Notes: generated by a model not told the origin, from the letters alone. Positions 43,748-53,105 are shown, counted from the first letter of the stretch. The stretch is DNA of 64,000 nt from Sagittula stellata E-37 (GCF_039724765.1 NZ_CP155729.1:1178001-1242000), one strand, 5' to 3'. Numbers and translations: made by a program.

Positions 43748-45313
43748 ATGTACCGCCTGATGACCAGTGCCGCCGCATTCGCCCTGATCGCGGGTGCCGC
43801 GAGCGCCGACTATTCGCTGACCATCCTGCACACCAACGACTTCCACGCCCGGTTCGAACCGATCTCGAAGTACGATTCCGGCTGCTCGGCAGAAGACAAC
43901 GACGCCGGCGAGTGCTTCGGCGGTTCCGCGCGCCTGCAGACCGCCATCGACGAGGCAAAGACCCGGACCAACAACTACATCCTCGTGGACGGCGGCGACC
44001 AGTTCCAGGGCACGCTGTTCTATACCTATTACAAGGGCAAGCTCGCCGCCGAGATGATGAACCAGATGGGCTACGACGCGATGACCGTGGGCAACCACGA
44101 ATTCGACGACGGCCCCGAAGTGCTGCGCGGCTTCGTCGACGCGGTGGAGTTCCCGGTGCTGATGTCGAACGCCGATATCTCGGGTGAAGACCTGCTGAAG
44201 GACTCCATCATGAAGTCCACGGTGATCGAGAAGGGCGGCGAGAAGATCGGCCTGATCGGCCTGACCCCGCAGGACACCGACGAACTGGCGTCGCCCGGCA
44301 AGAACATCATCTTCACCGACCCGTCCGACGCCGTGCAGGCCGAGGTCGACAAGCTGACCGAAGAGGGTGTGAACAAGATCATCGTCCTGTCGCATTCCGG
44401 CCTGAACGTCGACAAGACGGTGGCCGAAAATACGACCGGTGTCGACGTGATCGTCGGCGGCCACGACAACTCTCTGCTGTCGAACACGCAGGAAGGCGCG
44501 AAAGGCCCGTACCCGGTCATGATCGGCGACACCGCCATCGTGCAGGCCTACGCCTACGGCAAGTTCCTCGGCGAGCTGAACGTGGTCTTCGACGACGAGG
44601 GCGTCATCACCGAAGCCAAGGGCGAACCGATCCTGCTGGACGGCAACGTAGCCGAGGAAGAGGGCACCAAGGCGCGCATCGCCGAAGCGGCCGTGCCGCT
44701 GGACGAGATCCGCAACGAGGTCGTGGCCGAAGCCGCCGAAGCAATCGAAGGCAACCGCGATGTCTGTCGCGCCATGGAATGCTCGATGGGCAACCTCGTG
44801 GCCGACGCCATGCTCGACCGCGTGAAGGACCAGGGCATCGCCATCGCCATCGCGAACAGCGGCGGCCTGCGCGCATCGATCGATGCGGGTTCGGTGACCA
44901 TGGGCGAAGTGCTGACCGTGCTGCCATTCCAGAACACGCTGTCGACCTTCCAGGTGACCGGCGCGACCCTGGTCGAGGCGCTGGAAAACGGCGTGAGCCA
45001 GATGGAGGATGGCGGCGGCCGCTTCCCGCAGGTCGCGGGTATCTCCTTCACGGTCGACCCCTCGGCGGAACCGGGCAGCCGGGTCTCCGAAGTCATGGTC
45101 GGCGGCGAAGCCATCGACCCGGAGAAGACCTACGGTGTCGTGTCCAACAACTACGTCCGCAACGGCGGCGACGGTTACAAGATGTTCGTGGACGCGCAGA
45201 ACGCCTACGACTTCGGTCCCGACCTCGCGGACGTGACGGCGGAATACCTGGCGGAGAAGGGCCCCTATGCGCCCTATACCGACGGCCGCATCAAGGTGCT
45301 TGGCAGCCAATAA
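43748..45313 (+). CDS. Periplasmic 5'-nucleotidase / 2',3'-cyclic phosphodiesterase (UshA-like)
   Basis: A 521-residue exported metallophosphatase with a signal peptide (cleavage near GAASADYS). The N-terminal calcineurin-like domain carries LHTNDFHARF, VDGGDQFQG, VGNHEFDDG, VLSHSG and VGGHDN as metal ligands. The C-terminal nucleotide-binding domain shows NSGGLRASI, LPFQNTL and NNYVRNGGDGY. It would dephosphorylate external nucleotides to supply phosphate and nucleosides. A GAGAGG site precedes the ATG. It is monocistronic with a terminator. Confidence 0.92.
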   Translation: MYRLMTSAAAFALIAGAASADYSLTILHTNDFHARFEPISKYDSGCSAEDNDAGECFGGSARLQTAIDEAKTRTNNYILVDGGDQFQGTLFYTYYKGKLAAEMMNQMGYDAMTVGNHEFDDGPEVLRGFVDAVEFPVLMSNADISGEDLLKDSIMKSTVIEKGGEKIGLIGLTPQDTDELASPGKNIIFTDPSDAVQAEVDKLTEEGVNKIIVLSHSGLNVDKTVAENTTGVDVIVGGHDNSLLSNTQEGAKGPYPVMIGDTAIVQAYAYGKFLGELNVVFDDEGVITEAKGEPILLDGNVAEEEGTKARIAEAAVPLDEIRNEVVAEAAEAIEGNRDVCRAMECSMGNLVADAMLDRVKDQGIAIAIANSGGLRASIDAGSVTMGEVLTVLPFQNTLSTFQVTGATLVEALENGVSQMEDGGGRFPQVAGISFTVDPSAEPGSRVSEVMVGGEAIDPEKTYGVVSNNYVRNGGDGYKMFVDAQNAYDFGPDLADVTAEYLAEKGPYAPYTDGRIKVLGSQ

Positions 45314-45339
45314 CGGCCCGCGCAATTTTCATTAAGACA

Positions 45340-45368
45340 GGGCGGTGCCACAAGGTGCCGCCCTTTTC
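45340..45368 (+). terminator. Intrinsic terminator after the 5'-nucleotidase gene
   Basis: GGGCGG and CCGCCC form the stem base around a partly paired TGCCACAAGGTG loop, followed by TTTT. It starts 26 bp past the stop codon. Confidence 0.8.
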
Positions 45369-45419
45369 GATTGCAGGTGACCCTTCGGATTTCTCTCTGC
45401 CTCCAGCAAAGCGACCCGT

Positions 45420-45582
45420 GCGCCCTCCGGGCGCATTGGGGCTCTGCCCCGCTGCCTGCGGCAGCCCCCCGAAGGTATTTGGGCCAAGATGAAGGGAAGG
45501 CGGGTTGACGTCCCCGATCGGTCGTGGCTTCACTTGGACGAAAATACCTTGGGGGAGGCTCGTAGAGCCGGGGGCAAAGCCC
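45420..45582. repeat. Dispersed palindromic intergenic repeat, paired copy E
   Basis: Left arm GAAGGTATTTGGGCCAAGAT plus GAAG (45471-45494) faces right arm CTTCACTTGGACGAAAATAC plus CTTG (45528-45551), less perfect than in copy A. The flanks are GGGGCTCTGCCCC on the left and GGGGGCAAAGCCCC on the right. Confidence 0.75.
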
Positions 45583-45637
45583 CACTGGCGATCAAGGTCC
45601 CGGACATGTTGAGGGCGAGATGACACAGACAACGGGA

Positions 45638-45661
45638 CGTAGGGCGGGGCTCTGCGCCGCC
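45638..45661. repeat. Short intergenic repeat, copy 2 (GTAGGGCGGGGC type)
   Basis: Matches 3056-3079 at 23 of 24 positions. It lies 165 bp left of the decayed insertion sequence. Confidence 0.6.
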
Positions 45662-45825
45662 ATGCCGTTAGGCCATTTGATCCAGTGTTTCTTGCAGACC
45701 CAACGTTTGGTACGAAGCCTACGGCGCCGGGTGGCCCGTCGGCGGGAACTGTGTGACGGGGGCTACGACGGGGCTGCGCTGGATCTGGCGGGCGCGAGGC
45801 GGCCTTCGCCCTTTGTCCGAAAGGG

Positions 45826-47096
45826 GGCGTTTTTGGGCAAATCGGGGTTCGGGCTGAAGGTCCCTTTTCCCGTTGTGCTTCAGGCGATAGCCTCGATCTC
45901 GGCTCTGCCGGGGGCCGGGAAGCGGTTCACGATGACGATGCGGATCCGGATTTCGGGGGTCTGACGGTCGGGGGTGGGCCATCGATGCGCCATCGGTCCG
46001 AGCGGCAATGGCGAACGGACATGATCCGCTCCCCGAAGAGCTTCAGGCAATTCATCCCTTGGCCAGCAGGGCATTGCACAGCAATGTCCCGAGAGGCTGA
46101 GCTTCGACCCGACTTCGGACATGGTAGCGGGCCCACGTCTTCCAGAGCGCCCTGCCGAGGTGTCGCGTCGCGCGCAGGATCTCGTTTCGCGCCAATGCTG
46201 CGGGGCAGTCTTCTTTCCAGGCGCGGCCGTTCCGGTGGATCGGTATGACGGCATCGGCGCCGTGCTCGACGATGGCGGGATGGCATCGGCGTGTGTCGGA
46301 TGCGCCGTCCGTTGCCCGGCAGGGTCATGCGTCGCATGATCCCGAGAGGGGCCGTGACGGTGGCGATCTCCTCGCCCTCGGGAATGTGCGACAGCAGGTC
46401 TGGCAGCAGCGGGCTGTCGCCATGGCGGCCTGAGGTGAACTCGACCGCGCGTATGTCGCCGGTTTCCGTGTCCGGGGCGATGTGAACCTTGCGCCATTGC
46501 CTCTGGCCGGAGGCGCGATGCTTCCGGGCCGGCCATGCGCCACCGCCACCGAACGTCACCCCCGTGCTGTCCGCTGCCCGGCCGTGCATCGCGCGGTGAT
46601 GTCACGAGAGGGGATCGGCAGGTTCAAGGGCTTGCCCGAGCGGCGACAGGGGATCTGACCCCGATCCGCGCTTGCCGTCGGCACAGCGCCGAACAGTCCG
46701 GAGCCCGCCGGTCGCGCCCAGCCATCCGGATCGGGCTCTCGACCGGCCCGACCGTCTGCAGAAGCGGAAGGCCGAACAGGCCGGGGCTCCGCCCGTTCAG
46801 GGCTGAAACGATCCCCCGGATCGTTGCCGAGACGCCCCTCACCCTCCAGCGTCAGGCAGGTTTGGATCGCGGCGTCCGAGAACGTCTCGGGCCGCCCCCG
46901 TTTACCGGTCTTTCCGGCGTGCCGGACCGTGTCGGGATCAAACCAGACCCAGAGCGAACCCCGCCGGCGCAGCGCAGTGTTTTATTCGGACCAGTCCGTC
47001 GTGCGATAGCGGGAGGGAGAGGGCCTCGGCATGACACCGATCCAACGCACTGGATTCCTATAGTGAATCCTCATCACCGATATGTGCGACAAGCCC
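45826..47096 (-). mobile_element. Decayed IS5-family insertion sequence with both terminal inverted repeats
   Basis: The 18-bp ends GGCGTTTTTGGGCAAATC (45826-45843) and GATATGTGCGACAAGCCC (47079-47096) are imperfect inverted repeats; both resemble the GGCTTTGTTGCACAAATC end known from IS5-type elements. Between them is a broken transposase. The size of 1271 bp is about right for the group. No clear target duplication is left, which fits an old insertion. Confidence 0.75.
45880..47032 (-). pseudogene. IS5-family transposase pseudogene
   Basis: Pieces of one transposase are found in order on the reverse strand but in different frames. The N-terminus RYRTTDWSE is followed at once by an in-frame TAA, where relatives have Tyr. 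Then come LRRRGSLWVWFDPD, a frameshifted GLFGLPLLQTVGPVES and CSALCRRQ, DSTGVTFGGGGAWPARKH, WRKVHIAPDTETGDIRAVEFT, another shift after EEIATVTA (the second DDE Asp is lost), and the C-terminus RIRIVIVNRFPAPGRAEIEA. At least two frameshifts and one stop make it non-functional. Confidence 0.85.
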
Positions 47097-47137
47097 CCGA
47101 AAAGGCAGGCTTTGGGCCAATTGCATTTCAGGTCCGT

Positions 47138-48931
47138 TCACTCGGCGGCCATGCCTTCGGTGAACTGGAGGCGGGCCAGGCGGGCGTAGAGGCCGCCTTC
47201 GGCAACGAGGGCGTCGTGCGTGCCCTGCGCGACGATGCGGCCCTGGTCCATGACGACGATGCGGTCCGCTTTTTTCACCGTGGCCAGCCGGTGTGCGACG
47301 ATCACGGTGGTCCGGCCCTCAGCCAGCGTGTCGACTGCGCTTTGGACCAGCCGTTCGCTTTCGGCATCCAAGGCTGAGGTCGCCTCGTCCAGCAGGAGGA
47401 CCGGCGCGTCGCGCAGGATGGCGCGGGCGATGGCCACGCGTTGCTTCTGACCTCCCGACAGCATCACGCCACGTTCGCCCAGCCACGTATCGTAGCCGTC
47501 CGGCAGACCGGTCAGGAAATCGTGCGCCGCCGCGGCCCGTGCCGCCGCTTCCACTTCTGCGTCCGAGGCATCGGGGCGTCCGAAGCGGATATTGTCGCGG
47601 GCCGAGGCGGCGAAGATCACCGGGTCCTGCGGCACGAGCGCGATATGCTGGCGGAAGGCATCGCGCGCCATGTCGGCCAGCGCCAGACCGTCCAGCGTCA
47701 CGCGTCCGGAGGCCGGGTCGTAGAACCGCTGGATCAGTTGCACGATGGTGGTCTTGCCTGCGCCGGAGGGGCCGACCAGCGCCACGGTCTCGCCCGGGGC
47801 GATGTGCAGCGAGACGCCGTCCAGCGCCGAGACGCCAGGCCGCGATGGGTAGGAAAAATGCACATCCTCGAAGGCGATCTCGCCGCGGACGGGCGAGGCG
47901 AGGGCCGCCGGCCGGGCGGGATCGTTGACCGTGTCCTCAGCCTGCAGCAGATCCACCAGCCGCTCTGTCGCGCCGGCGGCGCGTTGCAGTTCCGAGAAGG
48001 TTTCCGACAGAGCGCCCACGGCGCCCGCGACCATCACCGAGTAGATGACGAACTGGATCAGCACACCGGCGCTCATGTCGCCGGCGCGCACGTCCCATGC
48101 GCCGATCCAGAGCACGCCGACGATCCCGGTGAAGACCAGGAAAATGACGATCATCGTCAGGGCGGCGCGGGTCCAGATCCGCTTCTTGGCGGCGACGAAG
48201 CTCTTTTCGGTCACGTCCGAAAAAGCCGCGCGCGACAGGCTTTCATGCGTGTAGGCCTGCACCGTCTGCACGGCGCTCAGCGCCTCCGACGCGTTGCCGG
48301 AAGAGGCGGCGATCCAGTCCTGGTTCTCGCGGCTCAGCACCCGCATCCGGCGCCCCAGGACGAGGATCGGAACCACCACAAGTGGCACGATCAGCAGCAC
48401 GAGGCCGGTCAGCTTGGGCGAGGTGAAGAGCATGAGCACCAGCCCGCCGGAGAACAGCAGCACATTGCGCAACGCGATGGAAATCGACGAGCCGATCACC
48501 GACAGGATCAGCGTGGTGTCGGTGGTGATACGGCTCAGGACCTCGCCGGTCATCACCTTTTCGTAGAACGAGGGTGACAGGCCGATGACCTTGTCGAAGA
48601 CCGCCTTGCGGATGTCGGCCACCACCCGTTCGCCCAATCGGGTCACCAGCGCGTAGCGCATCGCCGTGCCCACGGCCAGTAGCGCCGCAATCCCGAGAGC
48701 TGCGCCGAAATACTTGTCCAGCAGTGTGCCTGCGCCGTTGAAGTTGTCGACCACGCGACGCACGGCCATGGGCAGCACCAGCGAGACGCAGGCGGTCAGG
48801 ATCAGCGCGCCGATGGCGGCGACGACCAGCGGTCGGTAGGGGCGGACGAACGGCCAGAGCGCGCGCAGGGCGCCGACGTTCTTCGACTTCTCGCGCTCCT
48901 CTCCGGGGGCGTTTGCCGGTGTGCGGGCCAT
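47138..48931 (-). CDS. ABC exporter, fused permease/ATPase (MsbA-related)
   Basis: A 597-residue half-transporter. Residues 20-320 hold six transmembrane helices; the nucleotide-binding domain follows with Walker A GPSGAGKT (387-394), Q-loop VPQDPVIF, signature LSGGQKQR and Walker B VLLLDEATSALD with the His switch IVAHRL. It works as a homodimer in the inner membrane and probably exports a lipid or hydrophobic compound; its sequence is of the MsbA-related bacterial exporter type, not necessarily lipid A flippase itself. It starts next to the tRNA and ends at the dead IS. Confidence 0.92.
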   Translation of the reverse strand: MARTPANAPGEEREKSKNVGALRALWPFVRPYRPLVVAAIGALILTACVSLVLPMAVRRVVDNFNGAGTLLDKYFGAALGIAALLAVGTAMRYALVTRLGERVVADIRKAVFDKVIGLSPSFYEKVMTGEVLSRITTDTTLILSVIGSSISIALRNVLLFSGGLVLMLFTSPKLTGLVLLIVPLVVVPILVLGRRMRVLSRENQDWIAASSGNASEALSAVQTVQAYTHESLSRAAFSDVTEKSFVAAKKRIWTRAALTMIVIFLVFTGIVGVLWIGAWDVRAGDMSAGVLIQFVIYSVMVAGAVGALSETFSELQRAAGATERLVDLLQAEDTVNDPARPAALASPVRGEIAFEDVHFSYPSRPGVSALDGVSLHIAPGETVALVGPSGAGKTTIVQLIQRFYDPASGRVTLDGLALADMARDAFRQHIALVPQDPVIFAASARDNIRFGRPDASDAEVEAAARAAAAHDFLTGLPDGYDTWLGERGVMLSGGQKQRVAIARAILRDAPVLLLDEATSALDAESERLVQSAVDTLAEGRTTVIVAHRLATVKKADRIVVMDQGRIVAQGTHDALVAEGGLYARLARLQFTEGMAAE

Positions 48932-49082
48932 GTCCTCTCCTTCGTCATCGCGCGTGTGGCGTTGTGGCCACGGCAGGCGTCCGGGTCAAGCGACTTGACG
49001 ACGCGGGGGCGGTGGCGCGGTAGACGCCTTGGTCAGTCCCCGACCAGTTTTTGTCGAGGGCAAGGGAAGATGACGGGAGGAT

Positions 49083-49156
49083 TGGAGCGGGTACACGGGA
49101 TCGAACCGAGATAACCTGCTTGGAAGGCAGGGGCTTTACCATTAAGCTATACCCGC
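49083..49156 (-). tRNA. tRNA-Gly (anticodon UCC), CCA encoded
   Basis: Reverse-strand cloverleaf of 74 nt: acceptor GCGGGTA pairs with TACCCGC, D-stem GCTT/AAGC, anticodon stem CCTGC/GCAGG with loop CTTCCAA (anticodon TCC), T-loop TTCGATC. The 3' CCA is in the genome after discriminator T. The T-stem (CTCGG/CCGTG) has one T-T mismatch at its second pair. Confidence 0.93.
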
Positions 49157-49229
49157 TCGGGTGCCCCGTCCTAGGCCAACCCGTCGGAACGGTCAAGACG
49201 GTTCTGGGGCCGTCAGGTGCGGGGGAGAC

Positions 49230-49993
49230 ATGGCCCGGGTTCTGATCCTGTCCAGCATTGTGGCTTGCGGGCATGTGGGCGCTTCGGCTTCCTCCCGGCC
49301 GTGCAGGCCCTTGGCCACACGGCGACTGTCCTGCCAACGGTTCTGTTGTCGAACCACCCTGGCTTCCCCGCTGTGGCTGGGGCACGGGGCCCTGTCGGGC
49401 AGCTCGGGGACATGGTCGCCGCATTGGAGCGCAACGGGTTCCTGCAGGATCACGACGCCGTCCTCACCGGTTATCTGCCCACGTCGGAGCATGTGGATTT
49501 CGCCGCCCGGCTCATCGACCGGATGCGCGGAACAGGCAAGGCGCGGGTTGTCGTCGATCCGGTGATGGGGGACGAGCCAAAGGGCCTTTACATCGATGCG
49601 GCGGCGGCAAAGCGCATAAGGGACACGCTGGTCCCGCGCGCGGACATCCTGACGCCCAACGCCTTCGAACGGCGCTGGATCGGAGCCGCCGCTTCGCTTG
49701 TGCCGCGCATCATTGTCACCTCGCATGGCGGGACACGGGCGGAAACCGGTGTGCTGGACCTGTCGCAGGGGGCGGCTGTCCGCTACGGTGTCGAGAGGCT
49801 CGACGGGGTGCCGCAGGGGACCGGAGATGTCCTGGCCGCGCTGATCGCCGTGGGGGTGCCGGTCGGGCAGGCACTGGGGCATCTGCAGGCGCTGATCGCG
49901 GAAAGCCTCGGCGCGCCACATCTGAGGATCGCGGAGGCGGCACCGGTCTGGACCCGGGCCGCGCCGCTTGAGGGAGAGCCATATGGCCTTTGA
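49230..49993 (+). pseudogene. Pyridoxal-kinase-like (PdxY/PdxK) gene with a frameshift near its start
   Basis: The first about 20 codons from ATG 49230 (with GGGGGAG upstream) read MARVLILSSIVACGHVGASA, the typical N-terminus of ribokinase-fold pyridoxal kinases. Near 49288-49293 the homology jumps to the next frame, which continues LPAVQALGHTATVLPTVLLS to the end. One added base in the TTCC run would restore a protein of about 254 residues. Later motifs are intact: VVVDPVMGD, ILTPNAFE and the catalytic GTGD loop (PQGTGDVLAAL). It is therefore either a very recent pseudogene, a sequencing error or a programmed shift. It overlaps the next gene by 11 bp. Confidence 0.78.
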
Positions 49994-51047
49994 TTTCATC
50001 CTGATGCTGACATCCAACGACCGCACCATTCCGGATGCCCGCGCACGACTGGAAGAAGCATTGGAAGGCGGTGTCCGGCATATCGGCTTCAAGGACGTGG
50101 GTCTGCCCTTCGACGACCTGAAGGGCCTGGCGCAGGCGATCCGCGCCGCCGGGGGGCGGTCCTACCTGGAGGTCGTCAGCCTCGATGCCGAAAGCGAGCT
50201 GGCCTCGGCCCGTGCCGCCGTGGCGCTGGACGTGGACTGCCTGCTGGGCGGCACCCGCGCGGCGGAGGTCACAGAGGTCATCCGCCAGCACCCCCTGCGT
50301 TACTATCCCTTTCCGGGCCGCATCGTTGGCCACCCGTCGGTTCTGGAAGGCCCGGCAGAATCCATAGCCGAGTCCGCCCGCCGTCTGTGTGACCTTGAAT
50401 ACGTGCACGGGCTGGACCTGCTGGCCTACCGCTTCGACGGCGATGTACCGGGGTTGATGGCGCAGGTCTGCGGCGCGGTGGAGAAGCCGGTCATCATGGC
50501 CGGGTCCATTGACGGCGAGGCGCGTGTGCAGGCCGTGGCCGAGGCGGGCGCGGCGGGTTTCACCGTGGGCACGGCGGCGCTGGACGGGGTTTTCCCGGCC
50601 GAAACAGAGGGCTTCGCCGCGCAGGTCCGGTCCATTCTGGAGATCACGACCCGGGCGCGCAGGTTCTCTCACGCGCCGCGACGGATCGCATTGGTCGCGC
50701 ATGACAACCGCAAGGCCCATCTGCGCGCCTGGGTCCTGCGGCACGCCCGGGCGCTGTCGGGGCAACGCCTGATCTGCACCGGCGGCACGGGCCGCATGGT
50801 GGCGGAGGCCGCGCCGGGATTGACTGTACAGCGCCTGCAACGCGGCGCGCTGGGGGGCGACCAGCAGCTTGGGGCGCTGATCGCCACGGGGGAACTGGAC
50901 GCGGTGGTGTTCTTCGCCGATCCCGGTTCCGGTTACGTGGGCGATGCCGACCTTCAGGCGCTGACGCGTCTGGCGATCTATCACGACACACCGCTTGCGC
51001 TTTCGCCCTCGGCGGCGGACGCCTTGCTGGCCGGGTTGATCCCCTAA
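49983..51047 (+). CDS. Fusion: HisA-like TIM-barrel domain plus methylglyoxal-synthase domain
   Basis: A 354-residue two-domain protein. Residues 1-222 look like a phosphate-binding (beta/alpha)8 barrel (HIGFKDVGLP, DCLLGGTR, VIMAGSIDGEARVQAV, GFTVGTAALDG). Residues 233-350 align along their whole length with methylglyoxal synthase: IALVAHDNRK (His240, Asp241), TGGTG phosphate loop (266-270), GGDQQLGALI with the catalytic Asp293, FFADP (Asp313) and Asp323. The His98 of the E. coli enzyme is Gly320, and TGTTG is TGGTG. A DHAP-like phosphoester substrate is likely. It is coupled to the kinase-like gene. Confidence 0.82.
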   Translation: MAFDFILMLTSNDRTIPDARARLEEALEGGVRHIGFKDVGLPFDDLKGLAQAIRAAGGRSYLEVVSLDAESELASARAAVALDVDCLLGGTRAAEVTEVIRQHPLRYYPFPGRIVGHPSVLEGPAESIAESARRLCDLEYVHGLDLLAYRFDGDVPGLMAQVCGAVEKPVIMAGSIDGEARVQAVAEAGAAGFTVGTAALDGVFPAETEGFAAQVRSILEITTRARRFSHAPRRIALVAHDNRKAHLRAWVLRHARALSGQRLICTGGTGRMVAEAAPGLTVQRLQRGALGGDQQLGALIATGELDAVVFFADPGSGYVGDADLQALTRLAIYHDTPLALSPSAADALLAGLIP

Positions 51048-51754
51048 GTCGCGAAGCGCGGCGGGCAGAGGCCCGCGTGCATCCAGCGCACCAGAGTGTG
51101 GATCGAATAGACCGGCAGCCCCGTCGCCGCCGCGATGGCGGGTGCGTATGGCACCATGTTGGTGCATTCGAGGACGATGGCGCCGAGGTGTGGGTTGGCC
51201 TCTTGCAGGGCCAGCGCGGCGTCGATGTTGTCCTGCCGGGCCAGAGCCACGTCCAGAGCGGGTTCGTCGTTCAGGATCGCACGGGTGAATTCCCACCCGC
51301 CTTCCGTGGTGCCGATGGGCGTGGCCGCCGGCACGTGGGCGGCGGCGAGGTGCCTTTGCGTCAGCGATGACGCCGCGATGGTGAGGATGCCCGCCACGCG
51401 CCCTGCGGGCAGCGTGCGATTGACCATCTCCACCTGCGCCAGCGAGGACGTCACGACCGGCACCGGGACGGCTTCCGCCAGCGCCTTTTGGAACAGCGAC
51501 AGGAAACCGCAGGTCGTGGTGATGCCCACGGCACCGTCGTCCACCAGTGCGCGGGCGGCGTCGACGAAAGCGGTCAAGCTGTCGCCGCCACCTTCGCGCA
51601 CGATCCGCTGAGGCGACGCGCCGCGCACGACGCGTATCACCACCGGGAACGGCCAGGACAGCGGATTGCCTGCATCGCCCGGGATGCGGGGAAAGCGGGA
51701 ATCGAGCATCAGAATACCGATGGCTGCGGTGTCGTGCGGGGGAATGGCGGACAT
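51044..51754 (-). CDS. Asp/Glu/hydantoin racemase superfamily protein
   Basis: A 236-residue protein of the cofactor-independent two-Cys racemase fold. The two active Cys are in the TTTCGFLSLF and LECTNMVPY motifs, at equivalent places in the two lobes. The group includes aspartate and hydantoin racemases and arylmalonate or maleate-type isomerases, so the substrate is open. It converges with the fusion gene (stops overlap by 4 bp) and is divergent from the dadA-like gene (79 bp), which suggests shared control with the amino-acid dehydrogenase. Confidence 0.83.
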   Translation of the reverse strand: MSAIPPHDTAAIGILMLDSRFPRIPGDAGNPLSWPFPVVIRVVRGASPQRIVREGGGDSLTAFVDAARALVDDGAVGITTTCGFLSLFQKALAEAVPVPVVTSSLAQVEMVNRTLPAGRVAGILTIAASSLTQRHLAAAHVPAATPIGTTEGGWEFTRAILNDEPALDVALARQDNIDAALALQEANPHLGAIVLECTNMVPYAPAIAAATGLPVYSIHTLVRWMHAGLCPPRFAT

Positions 51755-51833
51755 GGCGGGCTCCGGCGGTGCGGGTCCTCGTTGACACGGGGTTGCTCCC
51801 TTCGCAAGGTCCGCGCAAACGATCGGGGGTGGC

Positions 51834-53075
51834 ATGACCAAGACGGTAGCGATTGTGGGGGCGGGCATCGTCGGCGTGTCCACGGCGATCTGGTTGCAGC
51901 GCGAAGGGCACCGCGTCGTGCTGATCGACCAGCGCGGCCCGGGGGAGGGCACCAGCCACGGCAACGGCGGCGTCCTGGCCTCTGCCTCCGTCGTGCCGGT
52001 GCCGGTGCCCGGGCTGTGGAAGATGGCGCCCCGGATGTTGTTCGATCCACGCCAGCCGCTGTTCCTGAAGTGGGGCTATCTGCCGCGTCTTATGCCTTGG
52101 CTCCTGCGCTACATGCGCCACGCCACGGCCGAAGGGGTAGCCACCCGCGCGCGTGCCATCGCGCCGATCATCGGCGACAGCCTGAACGATCACCTCGCTT
52201 TGGCGGAAGGCACTGGGGCGGAGCGGTTCGTCGTACCCTCCGATTACCTCTACGTCTATCCGACCCGCCGCCAGTTCGAGGCCGACGGTGCCTACTGGCA
52301 GGTTCGCCGCGAGGCTGGCTGGGACTGGGACGTGCTGGAGGACGCGGACTTCACCGCCTACGACCCATGTTTCGGTCCGGACCTGCGCTGTGCCGTCCGG
52401 CTGGGCGGTCACGGGCGGATCAGCGATCCCGGCGCCTACGTGAAGGCGCTGGCCGCCCATGTCGAACGGCAGGGCGGTCAGATCCTGAAGGCCGAGGTCA
52501 GGGACGTAGTGCGCGACGGCCCGCGTGTCATCGGCTTGCGGGTAGGGGGCGAGACCCTGACCTGCGATGCCGTGGTGTTGGCGGCTGGCGCTTGGTCGGC
52601 GAAACTGGCGGCGAAACTGGGCGTGAAGGTCCCGCTGGAAAGCGAACGGGGCTATCACCTGGAACTGTGGGAGCCCTCTGTCATGTCGAAGGCGCCGGTC
52701 ATGGTGGCGTCGGGCAAGTTCGTGGCGACCCCGATGGAGGGACGGCTGCGGCTTGCCGGGATCGTCGAATTCGGCGGGCTGGAGGCGGACCCCTCCCGCG
52801 CGCCCTTTGCCCTGCTCGAAGACAACATCCGCCGCGCCATCCCCGGCCTCACCTGGAAGGAAAAGGTCGAATGGATGGGGCACCGCCCCTCGATGGCCGA
52901 TTCCCTGCCGGTGATCGGGGCCTTCCCGGACGCCCCCGGCGCCTATGCGGGGTTCGGTCACGATCATGTCGGTTTGACGGGCGGACCGAAGACCGGGCGG
53001 CTGCTGGCGCAGGCGATCTCGGGCCGGATGCCCAACATAGACCTTGCACCCTATTCGCCGGGGCGGTTTCAATGA
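51834..53075 (+). CDS. FAD-dependent D-amino-acid dehydrogenase (DadA-like)
   Basis: A 413-residue flavoprotein of the DAO/DadA family. FAD motif VGAGIVGVSTA is at residues 8-18; the GTSHGNGGVL block and the C-terminal PVIGAFPDAPGAYAGFGHDH with GPKTGRL are characteristic of DadA. It would oxidise an amino acid or amine to the 2-oxo acid, passing electrons to the membrane quinone pool. Start ATG at 51834 with GGGGGTGGC before it. It leads the operon that encodes the TRAP transporter, so the transported compound is probably its substrate or precursor. Confidence 0.88.
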   Translation: MTKTVAIVGAGIVGVSTAIWLQREGHRVVLIDQRGPGEGTSHGNGGVLASASVVPVPVPGLWKMAPRMLFDPRQPLFLKWGYLPRLMPWLLRYMRHATAEGVATRARAIAPIIGDSLNDHLALAEGTGAERFVVPSDYLYVYPTRRQFEADGAYWQVRREAGWDWDVLEDADFTAYDPCFGPDLRCAVRLGGHGRISDPGAYVKALAAHVERQGGQILKAEVRDVVRDGPRVIGLRVGGETLTCDAVVLAAGAWSAKLAAKLGVKVPLESERGYHLELWEPSVMSKAPVMVASGKFVATPMEGRLRLAGIVEFGGLEADPSRAPFALLEDNIRRAIPGLTWKEKVEWMGHRPSMADSLPVIGAFPDAPGAYAGFGHDHVGLTGGPKTGRLLAQAISGRMPNIDLAPYSPGRFQ

Positions 53076-53105
53076 GCGCATAAAACAAGACAGGGAGTTC
53101 TACCA

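Noticed and set aside
49716..53081. 1121-codon reverse-strand open frame across four genes
   Set aside because: It spans the fusion, racemase and DadA genes in a wrong frame, has Arg/Pro/Gly-rich composition and no domain; each underlying gene has clear motifs.
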